Of a stretch of DNA of 64,000 nucleotides, positions 45,824 to 56,090 are shown one piece after another. Position 1 is the first letter of the stretch; each line of letters opens with the position of its first letter. The notes under the pieces are model-generated. The model was not told where the DNA came from. It saw only the letters and a program-made list of their open reading frames with translations, and did no database searches. The stretch is from the NCBI RefSeq assembly GCF_022921055.1, contig NZ_CP095061.1, forward strand, positions 907,501 to 971,500, written 5' to 3'. The position numbers were made by a program, and so were the translations under genes. Source of the DNA: Hymenobacter volaticus. Its GTDB lineage: Bacteria > Bacteroidota > Bacteroidia > Cytophagales > Hymenobacteraceae.

Positions 45824-46852
45824 ATGATGCCATACGTCGTCATTACCTACCTGTGCCTGTCGATCTTGCTGTACCTGCTACTAGGCGGTGCCGATTTTGG
45901 GGCGGGTATCATGGAGCTATTCACGCGGAGCAAAAACCGGAGTGCCGCCCGCCAAACCATGTCGCACGCCATTGGGCCCATCTGGGAGGCCAACCACATG
46001 TGGCTCATTATTGCCGTCGTGATTCTGTTTGTAGGTTTCCCGCGCATTTATAGCGTGATGTCCGTCTATCTGCACATTCCACTGTTGATTATGCTCATGG
46101 GCATTATAGCCCGGGGCACTGCTTTTGTTTTTCGGCACTACGATGCAGTGAAAGACCGGATGCAGCAGTTGTACAACCGCATTTTCGCGCTTTCTAGCGC
46201 CATTACACCGTTTTTCTTGGGCGTTATAGCAGCTAGCGTGTTAGCTGGCAACATCGATTTTGAAACGACGGATTTCCTGTCGGCTTACGTGTTCAGTTGG
46301 CTGCATTGGTTTGCAGTGGCCGTGGGCGTTTTCACTGTGGCTCTGTGCGGCTATCTAGCCAGCGTCTACGGCATAGGGGAGGCCCATACGGAGGTTGATA
46401 AGCGGTACTTTATCCGCAAGACGCGCACCATGACCGTTATTGCCTTTGCGGCGGGCGGACAGGTGTTCCTGGCCGCTTATATCGACGGAGTGCCGCTCTG
46501 GCAATGGATTTTTGGCAACGTGGTAGGCACGGCGGCTGTGGTACTGGCAACTATTTCGCTGGGCGTATTGGCCTATGCCGTTGGTCAGGGCTGGACGGTT
46601 TTGCCGCGCTTGCTGGCCGGTTTCCAGGTCACTATGATTTTGCTAGCCATTGGTTACTGGCACTTTCCGGATTTCATTGTCGTGAAAAATGGTGTGAACC
46701 TGTCCTTACTCAACAGCCAAGCACCGCTCGCCACCATGAACGCGCTGGGCTGGGCATTGCTATTAGGCAGTATTTTTATTCTGCCTGCACTGTACTACCT
46801 CTACTACAGCTTCCAGCGCGAGGCTGAGGAAGTAGCTGAGGCCGTACACTAA
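45824..46852 (+). CDS. cydB: Cytochrome bd quinol oxidase subunit II
   Basis: Second membrane subunit of cytochrome bd, 342 residues with about nine TM helices. The N terminus LLGGADFGAGIMELF and GPIWEANHMWLI are typical family landmarks. It forms an operon with cydA. No cydX or cydCD lies nearby; a very small cydX could be missed. The stop is 8 bp from the convergent DUF2071 stop without a hairpin between them. Confidence 0.95.
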   Translation: MMPYVVITYLCLSILLYLLLGGADFGAGIMELFTRSKNRSAARQTMSHAIGPIWEANHMWLIIAVVILFVGFPRIYSVMSVYLHIPLLIMLMGIIARGTAFVFRHYDAVKDRMQQLYNRIFALSSAITPFFLGVIAASVLAGNIDFETTDFLSAYVFSWLHWFAVAVGVFTVALCGYLASVYGIGEAHTEVDKRYFIRKTRTMTVIAFAAGGQVFLAAYIDGVPLWQWIFGNVVGTAAVVLATISLGVLAYAVGQGWTVLPRLLAGFQVTMILLAIGYWHFPDFIVVKNGVNLSLLNSQAPLATMNALGWALLLGSIFILPALYYLYYSFQREAEEVAEAVH

Positions 46853-46860
46853 GTTTAGCC

Positions 46861-47607
46861 TTACACGCGCCGCAACTCCTTAACCCACACTTCCAGTGGC
46901 TCGGCCGCGTAAAGTACTGGCTCCCCAACAGGCGTCGGCAGGCCGTGGGCTTCTACCAAGGTCGAATCCCACTCGCGTAGCGAGGCTTCCCGTAGTGTCC
47001 AGGGCTCATGGAAAAGCTGGCCGCGCCATAAGTTGGTACCGCGTACATCCTCTAGCAGGTTGGGTCCGGCGGTGTACAGAAAATAACGTTCCGTCAGAAA
47101 GTGCGACAAGGTGCCGGGCTGCGCTCGCGGCAACAATTTGCCTGGCATCCAGGTAGCGGCGAAAGTAGCCGGCGCTGCGCCTCGGTGGGTTCGTTTTGCT
47201 ACGGCCCGAAAAGTGCCATCTGTTTCTGTCAGGCTGATACGGGCGTGCAAGTAGGGGAGATGGAACAACGTCCGGGCTGCCCATACGCCCAAGGGGTTGG
47301 TAGCATCGAGCGAGAGAAACCATACGCCGGGCACTCCATCTAGGCGGGCGTAGGTGCGCACATTTAATTCATGCAGGTGGTTTAGGCCCGGCACGGCAGG
47401 CAAGCCGAGGGGCCTAATGCCACTCATGGTGAAGGGCACAACCCCTAGCCACGCCTGCTCCTCGAATAGGTCCAATTCCAGCCGCTCCGGCAGATACGGC
47501 CGCAACAGTTCCGGTTCTATCGGCCAATGGGCAAATAGCAACTCACTCCACCGTTGCCGCATCAAAGGAAATCGGGGACGGGTAGGAGTAGAGGAGTTAG
47601 TAGACAT
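46861..47607 (-). CDS. DUF2071 (YqjF-like) protein
   Basis: A 248-residue protein of the DUF2071/YqjF family, related in fold to acetoacetate decarboxylase-like proteins. Landmarks are WSELLFAHWPIEPELLRPYL near the start, WLGVVPFTMSGIRPLGLPAV and ELNVRTYARLDGVPGVWFLS. No enzymatic activity is established for the family. I chose the ATG at 47607; the longer frame upstream has no support. It is a single gene, convergent with cydB. Confidence 0.85.
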   Translation of the reverse strand: MSTNSSTPTRPRFPLMRQRWSELLFAHWPIEPELLRPYLPERLELDLFEEQAWLGVVPFTMSGIRPLGLPAVPGLNHLHELNVRTYARLDGVPGVWFLSLDATNPLGVWAARTLFHLPYLHARISLTETDGTFRAVAKRTHRGAAPATFAATWMPGKLLPRAQPGTLSHFLTERYFLYTAGPNLLEDVRGTNLWRGQLFHEPWTLREASLREWDSTLVEAHGLPTPVGEPVLYAAEPLEVWVKELRRV

Positions 47608-47707
47608 GAAGGGCGCAGATAGTGGAAAACACTGAGCTATACTCAGTATATGGACCAATGCTGCTACAACACACGAGGTGATAAATCCTCCTTGTATAAA
47701 ACAAAAA

Positions 47708-47728
47708 GGGACGACCATCGGCCGTCCC
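47708..47728. terminator. Terminator after typA
   Basis: On the minus strand GGGACG pairs with CGTCCC (9 bp counting three inner pairs) around a 3-nt loop and is followed by TTTTTG, 24 bp past the typA stop. Confidence 0.85.
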
Positions 47729-47752
47729 CTCTTCAAACTAGCGCAGTAAGAA

Positions 47753-49560
47753 CTAGTCTACTTTCTTGGCGTAACGCAGACGCTCGTTTTCGTCGAGCAA
47801 AATCTTGCGCATCCGCACTGACTTTGGGGTTACTTCCAGGTACTCATCCTTCTGGATGTATTCCATAGCTTCTTCCAGCGAGAACTGGCGCTTAGGCACA
47901 ATCTTCGCGTTTTCATCCGAGCCCGAAGCACGCATGTTGGTGAGCTTCTTGCCCTTCTGGATGTTGATGGTCAAGTCGTTGGGGCGGGTGTGCTCACCGA
48001 TAACCTGGCCAGCGTATACTTCCTCGCCTGGATCAACGAAGAACTCACCCCGATCCTGCATCTTGTCGATGGTGTAAGCCGTGCCAGCACCCGTGTCCAT
48101 CGAAATCAAGGAACCAGAAATACGGCCTGGAATTACGCCTTTATAGGGCTCATAGCTCTGGAAACGGTGGTTCATGATGGCCTCACCAGCAGTAGCCGTC
48201 AGTACGTTATTACGCAGGCCGATCAAACCACGGGCTGGGATATTGAATTCCAAGTGCTGCAAGTCGCCTTTCGGCTCCATGATGGTCAACTCGCCTTTGC
48301 GCATCGTCACCAATTCAATCACCTTACCGGCAGTTTCCTCGGGTACGTCTACTACCAAGTGCTCGACTGGCTCCAAGCGGTTGCCGTTTTCGTCTTCTTT
48401 GAAGAGAACCTGTGGCTGACCAACCTGCAACTCGAACCCTTCGCGACGCATAGTCTCGATGAGTACTGACAAGTGAAGAATACCGCGGCCGTACACCAAG
48501 AACGTGTCTTCCTTATCGGTTTCCTTTACGCGCAGGGCCAGGTTTTTCTCGGTTTCTTTGAACAGACGGTCACGCAGGTGACGCGAGGTCACGAACTTAC
48601 CTTCCTTACCGAAGAACGGCGAGTTGTTGATGGTGAACAGCATGTTCATCGTCGGCTCGTCGATGCTGATGGTCGTCAGCCCCTCTGGATTGTCAGCATC
48701 AGCCAGTGTATCGCCAATTTCGAAACCTTCGATACCGGTTACGGCGCAGATTTCACCGGAGCTAACTTCCGAAACCTTGGTGCGACCCAAGCCTTCGAAT
48801 ACCTGCAGTTCTTTGATTTTTACTTTCTTAACGCTGCCATCACGCTTCACCAAGCTCATGTTGGCACCTTCTTTCAGTGTGCCGCGGTGCACACGACCAA
48901 TGGCAATACGGCCTACAAACGACGAATAGTCGAGCGAGGTAACCTGCATCTGGGGCGTGCCATCCAAGGTAGGAGCGGCCGGAATAGAAGCAACTACGGC
49001 ATCCAAAAGCGGGATGATGTTGTCGGTCTTCACTTTCCAGTCGGTGCTCATCCAACCTTGCTTGCTCGAACCGTAGAGCGTCACGAAGTCCAGCTGGTCT
49101 TCCGAAGCGCCAAGGTTGAACATGAGGTCGAATACTTGCTCGTGCACCTCGTCGGGGCGGCAGTTTTCTTTGTCAACTTTGTTGACAACCACGATAGGCT
49201 TCAAACCCAAGTCGATGGCTTTGCCCAACACGAAACGCGTCTGGGGCATGGCGCCTTCGAAGGCGTCGACGAGCAGCAATACGCCGTCGGCCATCTTCAA
49301 TACGCGCTCCACTTCACCCCGAAGTCGGCGTGACCAGGAGTGTCGATGATGTTGATCTTTACGTCTTTATAGCGAACCGAAACGTTCTTCGAAACGATGG
49401 TGATACCCCGCTCACGCTCCAAGTCGTTGTTGTCGAGGATCAGGTCGTCGAAGTGCTGGTGGTCGTCGAAAAGCTTCGAGGCATGAATGATTTTGTCCAC
49501 GAGCGTCGTCTTGCCGTGGTCAACGTGCGCAATGATTGCGATATTCCGGATGTTCTGCAT
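47753..49560 (-). CDS. typA: Ribosome-associated GTPase TypA/BipA, one frameshift
   Basis: Translational GTPase that binds the ribosome and aids 50S assembly and stress adaptation. The G motifs are [12 protein letters not shown] (G1), RERGITI (G2), DTPGHADFG (G3) and VVNKVDKE (G4); domains II-V and the family C-terminal domain follow. The N-terminal 80 residues lie in another frame. One more G in the run at 49317-49320 (CCCC on the plus strand) restores D-F-G-G-E-V-E-R-V and gives 602 residues, the normal size. A TACCTTTG box lies 20 bp upstream of the ATG at 49560. Confidence 0.95.
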
Positions 49561-49579
49561 ACAATGGGTTTTCCGGGTG

Positions 49580-49587
49580 CAAAGGTA
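49580..49587 (-). promoter_or_regulatory. Possible -7 box for typA
   Basis: TACCTTTG on the minus strand matches TAnnTTTG, 20 bp before the typA ATG. CAA (minus-strand TTG) occurs only at poor spacing. Confidence 0.35.
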
Positions 49588-49748
49588 AGTAATTCCGATG
49601 GCAAAAGCCCGTCCAATCAAAAAGTTAACTTACTGAGACAGAAACCAAGCCGCTGTCAGCGAACCGAACGTATAGCCGCCCGCGTATGTTCCCTCAGAAG
49701 CCGAACACTACCGCTCGGCCTACAACCAATCCTTATCTGCTTCAGTAC

Positions 49749-50324
49749 ATGCGCTCTTCCTTGTTATTTCTGCTCGTGTCAGCCCTGACGTTGAACTCGG
49801 CTTGTTCGCAGAAAAAAAACGGCGGTCCTAGCACCAACGGCTCGGCTGCCAATCAAACTCCCGCAGTTGCCGTGAAGGCAGTAAGTTCTAAATACCCCGC
49901 TCCGAAAGTAGTAACGGGCAAGCCCAACGAGTTTCCGGTGCGCAAAACCGATGCTGAGTGGAAGAAGCAACTCACGCCGGCACAATACTTTATTCTGCGC
50001 CAGCAAGGTACGGAACGGCCTTTCGTCAACAAATACGCCGACAACCACGAGAAAGGCAACTACTACTGTGCTGCCGATCATAACCTGCTGTTCTCCTCGG
50101 AAACCAAATTCGAGTCAGGTACAGGCTGGCCAAGCTTTTGGGCTCCGGCCACCGAAAACAGCCTGAAAGTAACCGCCGACAACAGCTACGGCATGAGCCG
50201 CGACGAGCTGGTGTGCGCCAAGTGCGGCGGCCACCTCGGCCACGTGTTCAACGACGGACCTAAGCCCACCGGCCAGCGCTATTGCATGGACTCCGACGGC
50301 ATGGTGTTCGAAAAAACCAAGTAA
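49749..50324 (+). CDS. msrB: Peptide-methionine (R)-S-oxide reductase lipoprotein
   Basis: Reduces the R form of methionine sulfoxide in proteins, here in the envelope. The 191-residue protein starts with a lipoprotein signal ([14 protein letters not shown]), then a linker and the MsrB domain from about residue 70: [21 protein letters not shown] and the catalytic Cys in [12 protein letters not shown]. The first zinc motif reads CAAD instead of CxxC, so one structural zinc ligand is replaced by Asp; the second CxxC is intact. I chose the ATG at 49749, which gives the lipoprotein signal. A terminator follows. Confidence 0.92.
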   Translation: MRSSLLFLLVSALTLNSACSQKKNGGPSTNGSAANQTPAVAVKAVSSKYPAPKVVTGKPNEFPVRKTDAEWKKQLTPAQYFILRQQGTERPFVNKYADNHEKGNYYCAADHNLLFSSETKFESGTGWPSFWAPATENSLKVTADNSYGMSRDELVCAKCGGHLGHVFNDGPKPTGQRYCMDSDGMVFEKTK

Positions 50325-50350
50325 ACAGGCACTACGGCCCATTTTTTTGC

Positions 50351-50385
50351 AGCGGCTCATTGGCAATCCAAGCCAATGAGCCGCT
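50351..50385. terminator. Terminator after msrB
   Basis: A perfect 14-bp stem (50351-50364 with 50372-50385) with a 7-nt loop; a T-rich tail follows on the plus strand. Confidence 0.75.
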
Positions 50386-50442
50386 TCGTTTGTTGTCGAG
50401 GTTGAAAGCCGTTTTACCGTCCCGCTTTTCCTTTGTTTCCTT

Positions 50443-51234
50443 ATGCCGACCCAAGTTCAAGACCCTATCCTGCATCTACAGCAGCAGCTAGCACCGGTTC
50501 GCGCGCAGCTAGTGGCGCACGATGTGTACTACGCCTTGCATTCGTTGGAGGATTTGCAGGTGTTTATGCAGCACCACGTGTTTGCGGTATGGGATTTCAT
50601 GTCGTTGCTGAAAGCGTTGCAGCGTGACCTTACCTGTATCACTGTGCCATGGATGCCGCGCGGTAATCCAGCCACGCGCCGCCTCATCAACGAAATCGTG
50701 CTGGAAGAAGAAACCGATGTCGACCAGCAGGGGCAGCCTGCCAGTCATTTTGAAATGTATTTGCGCTCAATGGAAGAATGCGGGGCCGATACAGCACCAA
50801 TGCACCGGATGTTGGGCGCGCTAGCCATTGGCGAGTCAATAGAGAAAGCGCTGGAAGTAGCCGACGCACCCGAGTCGGTGCGCCAGTTTGTATTGGCAAC
50901 CTTCAACGTTATCGATTCCAGCGACACGCACGCCATTGCAGCGGCTTTCACCTTTGGCCGCGAAGATGTAATTCCTGACATGTTCCGCCACCTCGTGCAC
51001 GACTTGCGCGAGCGGTTCCCGAGCCAACTTGACACTTTTACCTACTACCTCGACCGGCACATTCAGCTCGACGAGGAAGTACATACGCCTTTGGCGCAGC
51101 AAATGGTGCGCGAACTGTGCGGCACCGATGCCAACCGGTGGCAGGAGTGCCAAGAAGTAGCTGCCAACTGTATGCAGGCCAGAGTGGCGCTTTGGGACGG
51201 AATTAAAGCAGCTTTGTCGCAGCCAGTAGCCTAA
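50443..51234 (+). CDS. DUF3050 family (haem-oxygenase-like fold) protein
   Basis: A 263-residue helical protein of the DUF3050 family. It has the segments HHVFAVWDFMSLLKALQR, EIVLEEETD and SHFEMYLRSMEE, and later RHIQLDEEVHTPLA. The spaced Glu/His residues fit a di-metal site of the haem-oxygenase-like oxidase type, but no activity is known to me for this branch. No signal peptide, so cytoplasmic. Its terminator at 51332-51366 ends only a few bases before the next gene. Confidence 0.8.
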   Translation: MPTQVQDPILHLQQQLAPVRAQLVAHDVYYALHSLEDLQVFMQHHVFAVWDFMSLLKALQRDLTCITVPWMPRGNPATRRLINEIVLEEETDVDQQGQPASHFEMYLRSMEECGADTAPMHRMLGALAIGESIEKALEVADAPESVRQFVLATFNVIDSSDTHAIAAAFTFGREDVIPDMFRHLVHDLRERFPSQLDTFTYYLDRHIQLDEEVHTPLAQQMVRELCGTDANRWQECQEVAANCMQARVALWDGIKAALSQPVA

Positions 51235-51331
51235 TAAGGTTGGTTTCAAGGCTGTAAGCGCCGAGGTAACTAGGGTAGGACTTTTAACTTATAAAAGCCT
51301 CAACCTGCCTGCCTCTTAGTGCGTTGATAGC

Positions 51332-51366
51332 AAGGCCGTGCCACCCTTGGCGCGGCCTTATTTTTT
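51332..51366 (+). terminator. Terminator directly before small lipoprotein gene
   Basis: A 12-bp stem with one mismatch (51332-51343 with 51348-51359), a 4-nt loop and the tail ATTTTTTG. It ends 5 bp before the ATG at 51372. Confidence 0.75.
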
Positions 51367-51371
51367 GTCTT

Positions 51372-51704
51372 ATGAAAAATCTTGACTCGCGCCTTTTTAT
51401 TGCCGCGCTGTTGATAGGTTCTAGCAGCTTGACTACCGCCTGTTTTACCTCGCAGGAAACCGCTGCGGAGGTGGACCGGCCCGCACTACCCAACCAAATC
51501 ACGACGGATGCCGAGCGGCAAGCCGCCTATAACAGCGGTGCAGGTTATGGTGGCTCTGTGCCCGACGCTACGCCCGGCCGCGTCCGGTTGGGCGAGCAGG
51601 CCAGCAGTATTAATTCGCGCAAACGCCAGGAAACCCTAAACACCAACGACCCCAATACCACCACCAACGAAACCCGTTTGCGCCGCCTCAACGGGGCATT
51701 GTAG
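51372..51704 (+). CDS. Small lipoprotein, unknown function
   Basis: A 110-residue exported lipoprotein (LFIAALLIGSSSLTTAC) with a hydrophilic, probably disordered mature part rich in Thr, Asn, Arg and Gln. No family is recognised. The ATG follows a terminator hairpin by about 5 bp, so either transcription starts within the hairpin region or the hairpin acts as an attenuator for this gene. A bidirectional terminator lies 77 bp downstream. Confidence 0.65.
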   Translation: MKNLDSRLFIAALLIGSSSLTTACFTSQETAAEVDRPALPNQITTDAERQAAYNSGAGYGGSVPDATPGRVRLGEQASSINSRKRQETLNTNDPNTTTNETRLRRLNGAL

Positions 51705-51780
51705 ATACCATGCGGCGCCCGTAAGCTTGGCAACTGCGTGTAGTGCACAACTGCTGCAACTTGCCCGTAAGGAATAAACG

Positions 51781-51822
51781 CAAAACGGCCCGCTGCTTTC
51801 AGAGAAGCAGTGGGCCGTTTTG
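51781..51822. terminator. Bidirectional terminator
   Basis: An 18-bp stem with one G-T pair (51781-51798 with 51805-51822), a 6-nt loop and A/T tails on both sides, between the convergent lipoprotein and Lys/Ala-rich genes. Confidence 0.88.
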
Positions 51823-51836
51823 TATGTATGCTGCGG

Positions 51837-52466
51837 CTATTGACCGTCTACCGCAATAGGAGTGGTATTTGCCACTTCACTGGTGATAGTTGGCTTGGAA
51901 GCGGCGGAAGTAGCAGCGGACCGGCTGCGGCGCGGCGCTGCTGGTTTAGCAACTGCTTTGGCCGCTGGCCGGGCAGCCGCAGTGGCTTTCGGCGCAGTAG
52001 GAGCAGGCTGTGCTTTGGGGCTGGCGGAAGCAGTATTAGACTTGGAACTCGGTTTTGTTTTAGCGGCAGTTCCTGTTGGTTCTGTAGAAATACTGTCGGA
52101 GGCGGCGGAGGTGCCGGCGTCTTGGTGTTGCACAATGGTGTGCAAGGCCTGCTCGAACAAGCGGGTTGTATCAACGTCGAGGCGCTGCATGGCATCTTTC
52201 ACCACCTCTTTCAATTTGTCTTTCGTTTCTTTGCGAATGCGCTTTACTACTTCGTTCATGCGCTGGTCTAGCTCCTTTTGCAATTGCTTGGCTGCTAGCT
52301 TCAACGTTTTCTTCTGATTGGACTTCTTATCCACACTGGAATCTGAAATAGTATCAGTGGCACGAGCAGCTTTTTCTGCCTTGCGCTGCGCTTTTTCTTC
52401 CGGAGTTTTTTTGGTGGAATCCTTTTTAGCCTTTTTCTCAGGCTGTTCTTGTTCAGACTTTTTCAT
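51837..52466 (-). CDS. Lys/Ala-rich low-complexity protein
   Basis: A 209-residue protein without globular family match. Residues 1-60 are highly charged (Lys/Glu), residues 60-115 form a likely amphipathic helix or coiled coil (KQLQKELDQRMNEVVKRIRK), and residues 120-200 are Ala/Pro/Ser/Lys-rich, like histone H1-type tails. This composition suits nucleic-acid binding or a disordered scaffold, but no specific role can be claimed. There is no signal peptide. It is divergent from metG. Confidence 0.6.
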   Translation of the reverse strand: MKKSEQEQPEKKAKKDSTKKTPEEKAQRKAEKAARATDTISDSSVDKKSNQKKTLKLAAKQLQKELDQRMNEVVKRIRKETKDKLKEVVKDAMQRLDVDTTRLFEQALHTIVQHQDAGTSAASDSISTEPTGTAAKTKPSSKSNTASASPKAQPAPTAPKATAAARPAAKAVAKPAAPRRSRSAATSAASKPTITSEVANTTPIAVDGQ

Positions 52467-52687
52467 CGGAGAGGAAGTGTGGATGAGGGTTTTTCAGCGG
52501 AACACGCGGGAGCAACAACAGTTGAGCTGCCCAAATATAGAAGAAATTATGTCCAGCTTTTGTTGTAGCTACATTCCTTCCCTGTTCTCTATCAATTCAT
52601 TAGGTCGGTAATTGTAGCCACACATGCTAGCTCCGACTTCTCTTTTCCCACCTCTCGGTTCTCCTTCAGCTTATTTCTCTTTCTCGA

Positions 52688-54733
52688 ATGCAACCTGATC
52701 CTCAACGCTATACCGTCACGGCGGCGCTGCCTTATGCCAACGGGCCAGTGCACATCGGCCACTTAGCGGGCGTGTACTTACCAGCCGATATTTATGTTCG
52801 TTACCTGCGCGCTGCGGGTCGCGACGTGAAGTTTATTTGTGGTTCCGATGAGCACGGTGTGCCCATCACCATCCGGGCGCAAAAAGAAGGCGTGACGCCG
52901 CAGCAAGTAGTCGATAAGTACCACGCCATCATCCGCGACTCGTTCCAGGACTTCGGCGTCTCGTTTGATATTTATTCTCGTACCTCTTCCCGCACGCACA
53001 GCGAAGTAGCCAGCGGATTTTTCAAGAAACTCTACGAGGAAAATAAATTCGTCGAGCAGGTTTCGCAGCAGTACTACGACGAGAAAGCCGAGCAATTCTT
53101 GGCCGACCGCTACATCGTGGGTACCTGCCCCAACTGCGGCAACGAAAACGCCTATGGCGACCAGTGCGAACGGTGCGGCTCCTCGCTCAGCCCGACCGAG
53201 CTTATCAACCCGCATTCCATGCTCTCGGGCAATCAGCCCGTGTTGCGCGATACCAAGCACTGGTACCTACCCCTCGACCAGTACGAACCTTGGTTACGCG
53301 AGTGGATTGTGGAAGGCCACAAGCAGGATTGGAAAACCAACGTGTACGGCCAGTGCAAATCCTGGATTGATCAGGGACTCCACCCCCGCGCCGTCACGCG
53401 CGACCTAGATTGGGGCGTACCTGTACCAGTGCCCGGAGCCGAAGGCAAGGTGCTCTACGTGTGGTTTGACGCGCCAATCGGCTATATCTCGGCCACCAAA
53501 GACCTGCTGCCCGACACCTGGGAAACCTACTGGAAAGACGCTGGCACCAAGCTGGTGCACTTTATTGGTAAAGACAATATCGTGTTCCACTGCATCATCT
53601 TCCCCACGATGCTCAAGGCCCACGGCGACTATATCCTGCCCGACAACGTGCCGGCCAACGAGTTCTTGAACCTGGAAGGCGACAAAATCAGTACCTCCCG
53701 CAACTGGGCAGTTTGGCTGCACGAGTACCTGCAAGATTTCCCTGGCAAAGCTGACGTGCTGCGTTACGTACTCTGCGCCAACGCCCCCGAAACAAAAGAC
53801 AATGACTTCACTTGGAAGGATTTTCAAGCCCGCAACAACAATGAGTTGGTAGCCAACCTCGGCAACTTCGTGAACCGGGCGGTGGTTCTTACACACAAGT
53901 TCTTCGGTGGCCAAGTGCCAGCGCGCGGCCCGCTCACCGCGCAAGATGAAGAGGTGTTCGCGCAGCTAGCCGAGTTTCCGGTCCGCATTGGTGAGTTGAT
54001 TGACAACTACCGTTTCCGCGACGCACTGAACGAGTTGATGAACCTCACCCGACTCGGTAACAAGTACCTGGCTGACACTGAGCCGTGGAAACTCATCAAA
54101 ACCGATGAAGCTCGCACGGGCACCGTGTTGCATGTGGCCTTGCAGCTAGCAGCTAGCCTAGTTACACTGCTCGAACCGTTTCTGCCCACTTCCGCTGCTA
54201 CGCTAGGTGAGATGCTGAACGTGGAGAAGGGCACGTGGCAGCAAGCTGGTCGCTCCGATGCGCTTGCCGCAGGCCATCAAATCAAAGAAGCAGCGTTGCT
54301 TTTCGATAAAATCGAGGATGCCACGGTGGAGGCGCAGGTGCAAAAGCTGCTCGATACTAAAAAGGCTAATGAGCTAGCTAACGCTATAGCTGCGCCTGCA
54401 AAAGAAGACATAAGCTTCGAGGAGTTTCAGCGTATGGATTTGCGCGTGGGCACCATTGTAGCAGCCGAAAAAGTAGCGAAAACAAAGAAGCTACTTAAAC
54501 TTACTGTTGATTTAGGCCTTGCCGAGCCTCGTACTATTGTGAGCGGCATCGCCGAGCATTTCATTCCCGAAGCGCTTGTTGGTCAGCAGGTGCAGGTGCT
54601 ACTCAACCTAGCGCCCCGCGAAATCAAAGGCATTCAAAGCCAAGGCATGTTGCTGATGGCCGAAAACGCCGATGGTTCGCTAGCGTTGATGCAGCCTGGC
54701 CACGCTGTAGTACCAGGTAGTAGCATTGCATAA
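52688..54733 (+). CDS. metG: Methionyl-tRNA synthetase
   Basis: Charges tRNA-Met. The 681-residue class I synthetase has HIGH as VHIGHLAG near residue 22, a zinc knuckle ([18 protein letters not shown]), the KMSKS-equivalent GDKISTSRN near residue 333, an anticodon-binding helical domain, and a C-terminal EMAP-like tRNA-binding domain from about residue 572 ([13 protein letters not shown]). Length and order are those of the homodimeric form. It stands alone, followed by a clear terminator. Confidence 0.97.
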   Translation: MQPDPQRYTVTAALPYANGPVHIGHLAGVYLPADIYVRYLRAAGRDVKFICGSDEHGVPITIRAQKEGVTPQQVVDKYHAIIRDSFQDFGVSFDIYSRTSSRTHSEVASGFFKKLYEENKFVEQVSQQYYDEKAEQFLADRYIVGTCPNCGNENAYGDQCERCGSSLSPTELINPHSMLSGNQPVLRDTKHWYLPLDQYEPWLREWIVEGHKQDWKTNVYGQCKSWIDQGLHPRAVTRDLDWGVPVPVPGAEGKVLYVWFDAPIGYISATKDLLPDTWETYWKDAGTKLVHFIGKDNIVFHCIIFPTMLKAHGDYILPDNVPANEFLNLEGDKISTSRNWAVWLHEYLQDFPGKADVLRYVLCANAPETKDNDFTWKDFQARNNNELVANLGNFVNRAVVLTHKFFGGQVPARGPLTAQDEEVFAQLAEFPVRIGELIDNYRFRDALNELMNLTRLGNKYLADTEPWKLIKTDEARTGTVLHVALQLAASLVTLLEPFLPTSAATLGEMLNVEKGTWQQAGRSDALAAGHQIKEAALLFDKIEDATVEAQVQKLLDTKKANELANAIAAPAKEDISFEEFQRMDLRVGTIVAAEKVAKTKKLLKLTVDLGLAEPRTIVSGIAEHFIPEALVGQQVQVLLNLAPREIKGIQSQGMLLMAENADGSLALMQPGHAVVPGSSIA

Positions 54734-54757
54734 TGCTTTAACGCCTTAGAATAAAAT

Positions 54758-54791
54758 AAAAGGGCCGCTCCTGATTGGGAGCGGCCCTTTT
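54758..54791. terminator. Terminator after metG
   Basis: A perfect 14-bp stem (54758-54771 with 54778-54791), a 6-nt loop and A/T tails; it probably also serves the convergent minus-strand gene. Confidence 0.88.
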
Positions 54792-54828
54792 CGTTACTAT
54801 CGGTATTATGCGTGAGCAGGAGGAGATG

Positions 54829-55260
54829 CTATATGCCGGAGCAATTGGCACAATCGTCGGACTTAGTGATGCGCCGTAGGTGTGTTCTGGCATAGTCGGC
54901 TGGCGCTAGCCCCATATTGTACCCTAGGATGTCGGTCTGCACAAAGTAGGTTTCACCGGCTTTGGCTGCAAACCGCAACACGCTGTCCGTTTTCAGAGGC
55001 CACACAAAGAAACCACTGATGTGCGAACGGAGCGTAACCATACCGGCTGGTACCGTGGTAATCATGTAACGTCCTTTGCCCAACCGGCACAAGGCCCGTG
55101 TATCATTGAAGAAATCGTAGTTGACGTTCCAACTGAAAAGCTTGTTTGGGCGATACACCACTACCGTAGCCGTAGCCGCCGGTTGTGCTGCCGCCGAAAC
55201 TGCTGAAAGCAGCACAACACCCAATGCAACCACAAAGCAATGCAATAGCTTAGTTTTCAT
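54829..55260 (-). CDS. Secreted DUF2846-like protein
   Basis: A 143-residue exported protein: a signal peptide (VVALGVVLLSAVSAAAQ), then one small beta-rich domain with VVVYRPNKLFSWNV, GKGRYMITTVPAGMVTLRSH and AGETYFVQTDI, a pattern like DUF2846. It ends with a Cys pair (DDCANC). Function unknown. It lies downstream of pth on the same strand but is preceded by its own short intergenic region. Confidence 0.65.
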   Translation of the reverse strand: MKTKLLHCFVVALGVVLLSAVSAAAQPAATATVVVYRPNKLFSWNVNYDFFNDTRALCRLGKGRYMITTVPAGMVTLRSHISGFFVWPLKTDSVLRFAAKAGETYFVQTDILGYNMGLAPADYARTHLRRITKSDDCANCSGI

Positions 55261-55304
55261 AGTTGAGGAACGAGTTGATAGCCTCCACTAATATACGCAT
55301 TTAG

Positions 55305-55867
55305 CTATTTCGTATTCACTATGTTCATTGCACGGTCTAGCCCAAGTGTGCCAAAGGCCAACACAGCATCGGCCGCCTTTTCGATGTGCGTAGGCAAATC
55401 AATTCGTTCGTCGGGGTGAAGGGGTTGAGCACGTAATCCACTTGGCGGCCTTTCGGGAAGTTGGCGTCCACGCCGAAGCGCAGACGGGCGTACTCGTCGC
55501 TGCCAATAGTTTCCTGGATGCTTTTCAAGCCGTTGTGTCCGCCCGCCGAGCCTTTCCCTTTGAGGCGCAGCTTGCCGTAGGGGAGAGCCAAATCATCGGT
55601 CACTACCACCATGCTTTCTTTCTCCAGTTTCAGGCTAGTCAAGTAGTGCGCAGCGGCCTTGCCACTCAGGTTCATGTAGGTAGTCGGTTTCACCAGTACA
55701 AAGGTTTTGCCCTTGTGCTTGATTTCTGTGGTGAAGGCGTGGCGCCCTAGCTCGAAGCGCGCTTCGTGTTTGGCCGCCAGATAATCAGCCACCATAAACC
55801 CAATGTTGTGGCGGGTGTCAGCATATTCCGGCCCAATGTTGCCGAGGGCGAGAACCAGGTATTTCAT
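55305..55867 (-). CDS. pth: Peptidyl-tRNA hydrolase, one frameshift
   Basis: Releases tRNA from prematurely dropped peptidyl-tRNA. Family landmarks are LGNIGPEYADTRHNIGF, KPTTYMNLSG and GKGSAGGHNGLKSI, which hold the catalytic His and Asn residues. The C-terminal end is out of frame. One more C in the run at 55413-55416 (GGGG on plus) restores F-T-P-D-E-R-I and moves the stop to 55305, for 187 residues, the usual size. It follows rplY on the same strand, separated by a terminator. Confidence 0.93.
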
Positions 55868-55994
55868 AGAAGTACGAATTGAAATAGGGTGGTTGGGGTA
55901 CACCGGTCTTACAGTTGTCACCCACTCCTTCGGGTGCAAAGATGTAGGATGGCGAGCAGTAGCAGGTTGAATGCAAGCGGAGAGCGGACAATAA

Positions 55995-56024
55995 AAAAGC
56001 CGTCCTGCTGGCAGGACGGCTTTT
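55995..56024. terminator. Terminator between rplY and pth
   Basis: A 13-bp stem with a 4-nt loop (55995-56007 with 56012-56024) and A/T tails. It lies 66 bp past the rplY stop. Confidence 0.85.
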
Positions 56025-56090
56025 CGCAATTGACTGATGAGAAGTTCCACAACGCTCGTGTGGGCCAACCTATCAGTCTTATTTCGTGGG

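Noticed and set aside
49297..49320. Programmed ribosomal frameshifting in typA, prs or amt
   Set aside because: No slippery heptamer with downstream pseudoknot is seen, the direction and cause are the same in unrelated genes, and all are fixed by one extra base in a run.
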